Shown in pieces: positions 5,699 to 6,681 of a DNA stretch of 6,681 nucleotides (its first letter is position 1; every line of letters starts with the position of its first letter). The stretch is from UBA7692 sp964552715 (GTDB lineage Bacteria; Bacteroidota; Bacteroidia; Chitinophagales; LD1): assembly GCA_964552715.1 (NCBI GenBank), contig CAZKHZ010000192.1:1-6681 (forward strand), written 5' to 3'. Both the position numbers and the translations under genes were made by a program. Below the pieces are notes generated by a model. It searched no databases and was not told where the DNA came from. It saw only the letters and a list, made by a program, of their open reading frames with translations.

Positions 5699-6681
5699 CT
5701 ACAGATGAATCACCTCGCCAAAGGCTGCGGCTGTTGCCTCCATGATGGCTTCGCTCATGGTTGGATGCGGATGAATGCTTTTAATAATTTCGTGTCCGGT
5801 AGTTTCTAATTTACGCGCTACCACTACTTCGGCAATCAGTTCTGTAACGTTTGCGCCCACCATGTGTGTGCCCAACCACTCCCCATACTTAGCATCATAA
5901 ATTACTTTCACAAATCCTTCTTTTGCACCTGCGGCACTTGCCTTGCCAGATGCTGAAAAAGGGAACTTGCCTACTTTGATTTCATAACCACGTGTCTTTG
6001 CTTCTTCCTCCGTCAAGCCTACGCTTGCAACTTCTGGAATGCAATAGGTACAGCTTGGTATGTTTTCGTAGTTGATTGGCTCGGGGTTTTGCCCTGCAAT
6101 TTTTTCAACACAAACAATTCCTTCGGCACTTGCTACATGCGCTAATGCCTGACCCTTTACTATGTCACCAATTGCATAAACCCCTTCTACGTTGGTGCGG
6201 TAGAAATCATCGGTTACCACAATTCCTTTTTCTGTTTTTACACCACATTCTTCTAAACCCAAGCCTTCTAAATTGTTGCTGATGCCTGCGGCAGAAAGCA
6301 CAATGTCAGCTTCTATTTTTTCAACAGTTCCGTCTTTTGCCTTTGCGGTTACAATGCAATTTTTTCCTGTTGAGTCCACAGATTCAACAGAGGTTGCGGT
6401 TTTAATTACTATTCCTTTTTTCTTCAATATTTTTTCTATCTCCTTGCTTACATCTGCATCTTCGCGAGGCAATACGCGATCTAAAAATTCAACTACTGTT
6501 ACTTTGGTGCCCATTGTGTTGTAGAAGTAAGCAAACTCTAAGCCTATGGCGCCACTGCCCACCACTACTATAGATGCGGGTTGCTGAGGCAGCGTCATTG
6601 CTTCGCGATAGCCGATTACTTTTTTGCCGTCTTGTTTCAAGTTTGGCAGTTCGCGGCTTCTGCCTCCGGTGGCAAGTATGA
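5699..6681 (-). CDS. lpdA: Dihydrolipoyl dehydrogenase (E3), C-terminal 326 residues; 5' end beyond window
   Basis: This flavoprotein reoxidises the dihydrolipoamide of 2-oxoacid dehydrogenase and glycine-cleavage complexes, passing electrons through FAD to NAD+. The frame stays open to the right edge, reading ILATGGRSRELPN before the Leu codon at 6640, so that TTG is not the start. Counting from that Ile, the features are: ATGGRSRELPN (3-13), end of the first FAD domain; the NAD-binding GSGAIG (41-46) followed by an acidic VVE (62-64); the second FAD motif YAIGD (168-172); and the dimerisation domain with HPHPTMSE near the C-terminus. In that last motif His305 and Glu310 have the +5 spacing of the active-site His-Glu dyad. 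The missing N-terminal 140 or so residues should hold the first FAD GxGxxG and the redox-active Cys pair. The protein ends normally (AAAFGEVIHL). The closest non-lipoamide alternatives, such as mercuric or glutathione reductase, fit the C-terminal motif less well. Confidence 0.95.
   Translation of the reverse strand, partial: ILATGGRSRELPNLKQDGKKVIGYREAMTLPQQPASIVVVGSGAIGLEFAYFYNTMGTKVTVVEFLDRVLPREDADVSKEIEKILKKKGIVIKTATSVESVDSTGKNCIVTAKAKDGTVEKIEADIVLSAAGISNNLEGLGLEECGVKTEKGIVVTDDFYRTNVEGVYAIGDIVKGQALAHVASAEGIVCVEKIAGQNPEPINYENIPSCTYCIPEVASVGLTEEEAKTRGYEIKVGKFPFSASGKASAAGAKEGFVKVIYDAKYGEWLGTHMVGANVTELIAEVVVARKLETTGHEIIKSIHPHPTMSEAIMEATAAAFGEVIHL

Noticed and set aside
6638..6640. TTG as the start of the dehydrogenase
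   Set aside because: The frame continues to the window edge and encodes ILATGGRSRELPN, a standard Lpd segment, so this Leu codon is internal to a truncated gene.

Overview
The window reads as part of a Bacteroidota chromosome, probably from a short-read assembly because it contains a run of exactly 100 N. The taxonomic guess rests on gene content. There is a secreted protein resembling the DUF6134 family and a Bacteroidota-like dihydrolipoyl dehydrogenase. There is also a large collagen-like/tail-fibre-like surface protein, and no clear Shine-Dalgarno sequences in front of the genes. No RNA gene, CRISPR array or recognisable transposase is visible.

Layout from left to right. (1) Positions 1-1807 (+) hold the 3' part of a large collagen-like/tail-fibre-like surface protein, interrupted by the assembly gap at 1213-1312. 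(2) Positions 1808-2482 are a gene-poor interval. It contains an imperfect 20-bp inverted repeat, a small minus-strand gene or gene remnant without a proper start codon, and a short AT-rich hairpin. (3) Positions 2483-3067 (+) encode a secreted protein of about 194 residues resembling DUF6134. It converges, with 12 bp between the stops, on (4) 3080-3976 (-), a secreted endonuclease/exonuclease/phosphatase-fold enzyme most like bacterial neutral sphingomyelinase C. (5) Positions 4138-5511/5532 (-) encode a polytopic, AT-rich inner-membrane protein of unknown function with a GT-C-like layout. (6) Positions 5699-6681 (-) carry the C-terminal two thirds of a dihydrolipoyl dehydrogenase, whose N-terminus lies beyond the right edge.

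The most striking structural signal is a perfect 43-bp direct repeat at 3971-4013 and 5645-5687 that brackets the membrane-protein gene. The left copy contains the start codon of the sphingomyelinase-like gene. The right copy lies 11 bp past the stop codon of the dehydrogenase and carries an aborted four-codon echo of the same gene start. This suggests the membrane-protein gene was inserted between two formerly adjacent genes, or that the assembly was joined wrongly at a shared word. Those two explanations cannot be separated from the sequence alone.

The genes do not form an obvious pathway. Lpd is central metabolism. The DUF6134-like protein and the sphingomyelinase-like enzyme act outside the cytoplasm, and the collagen-like protein presumably sits at the cell surface. 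I did not find a convincing undescribed multi-gene system. The leads worth following are the repeat-bracketed membrane gene, the start-less small gene and the secreted sphingomyelinase-like enzyme.
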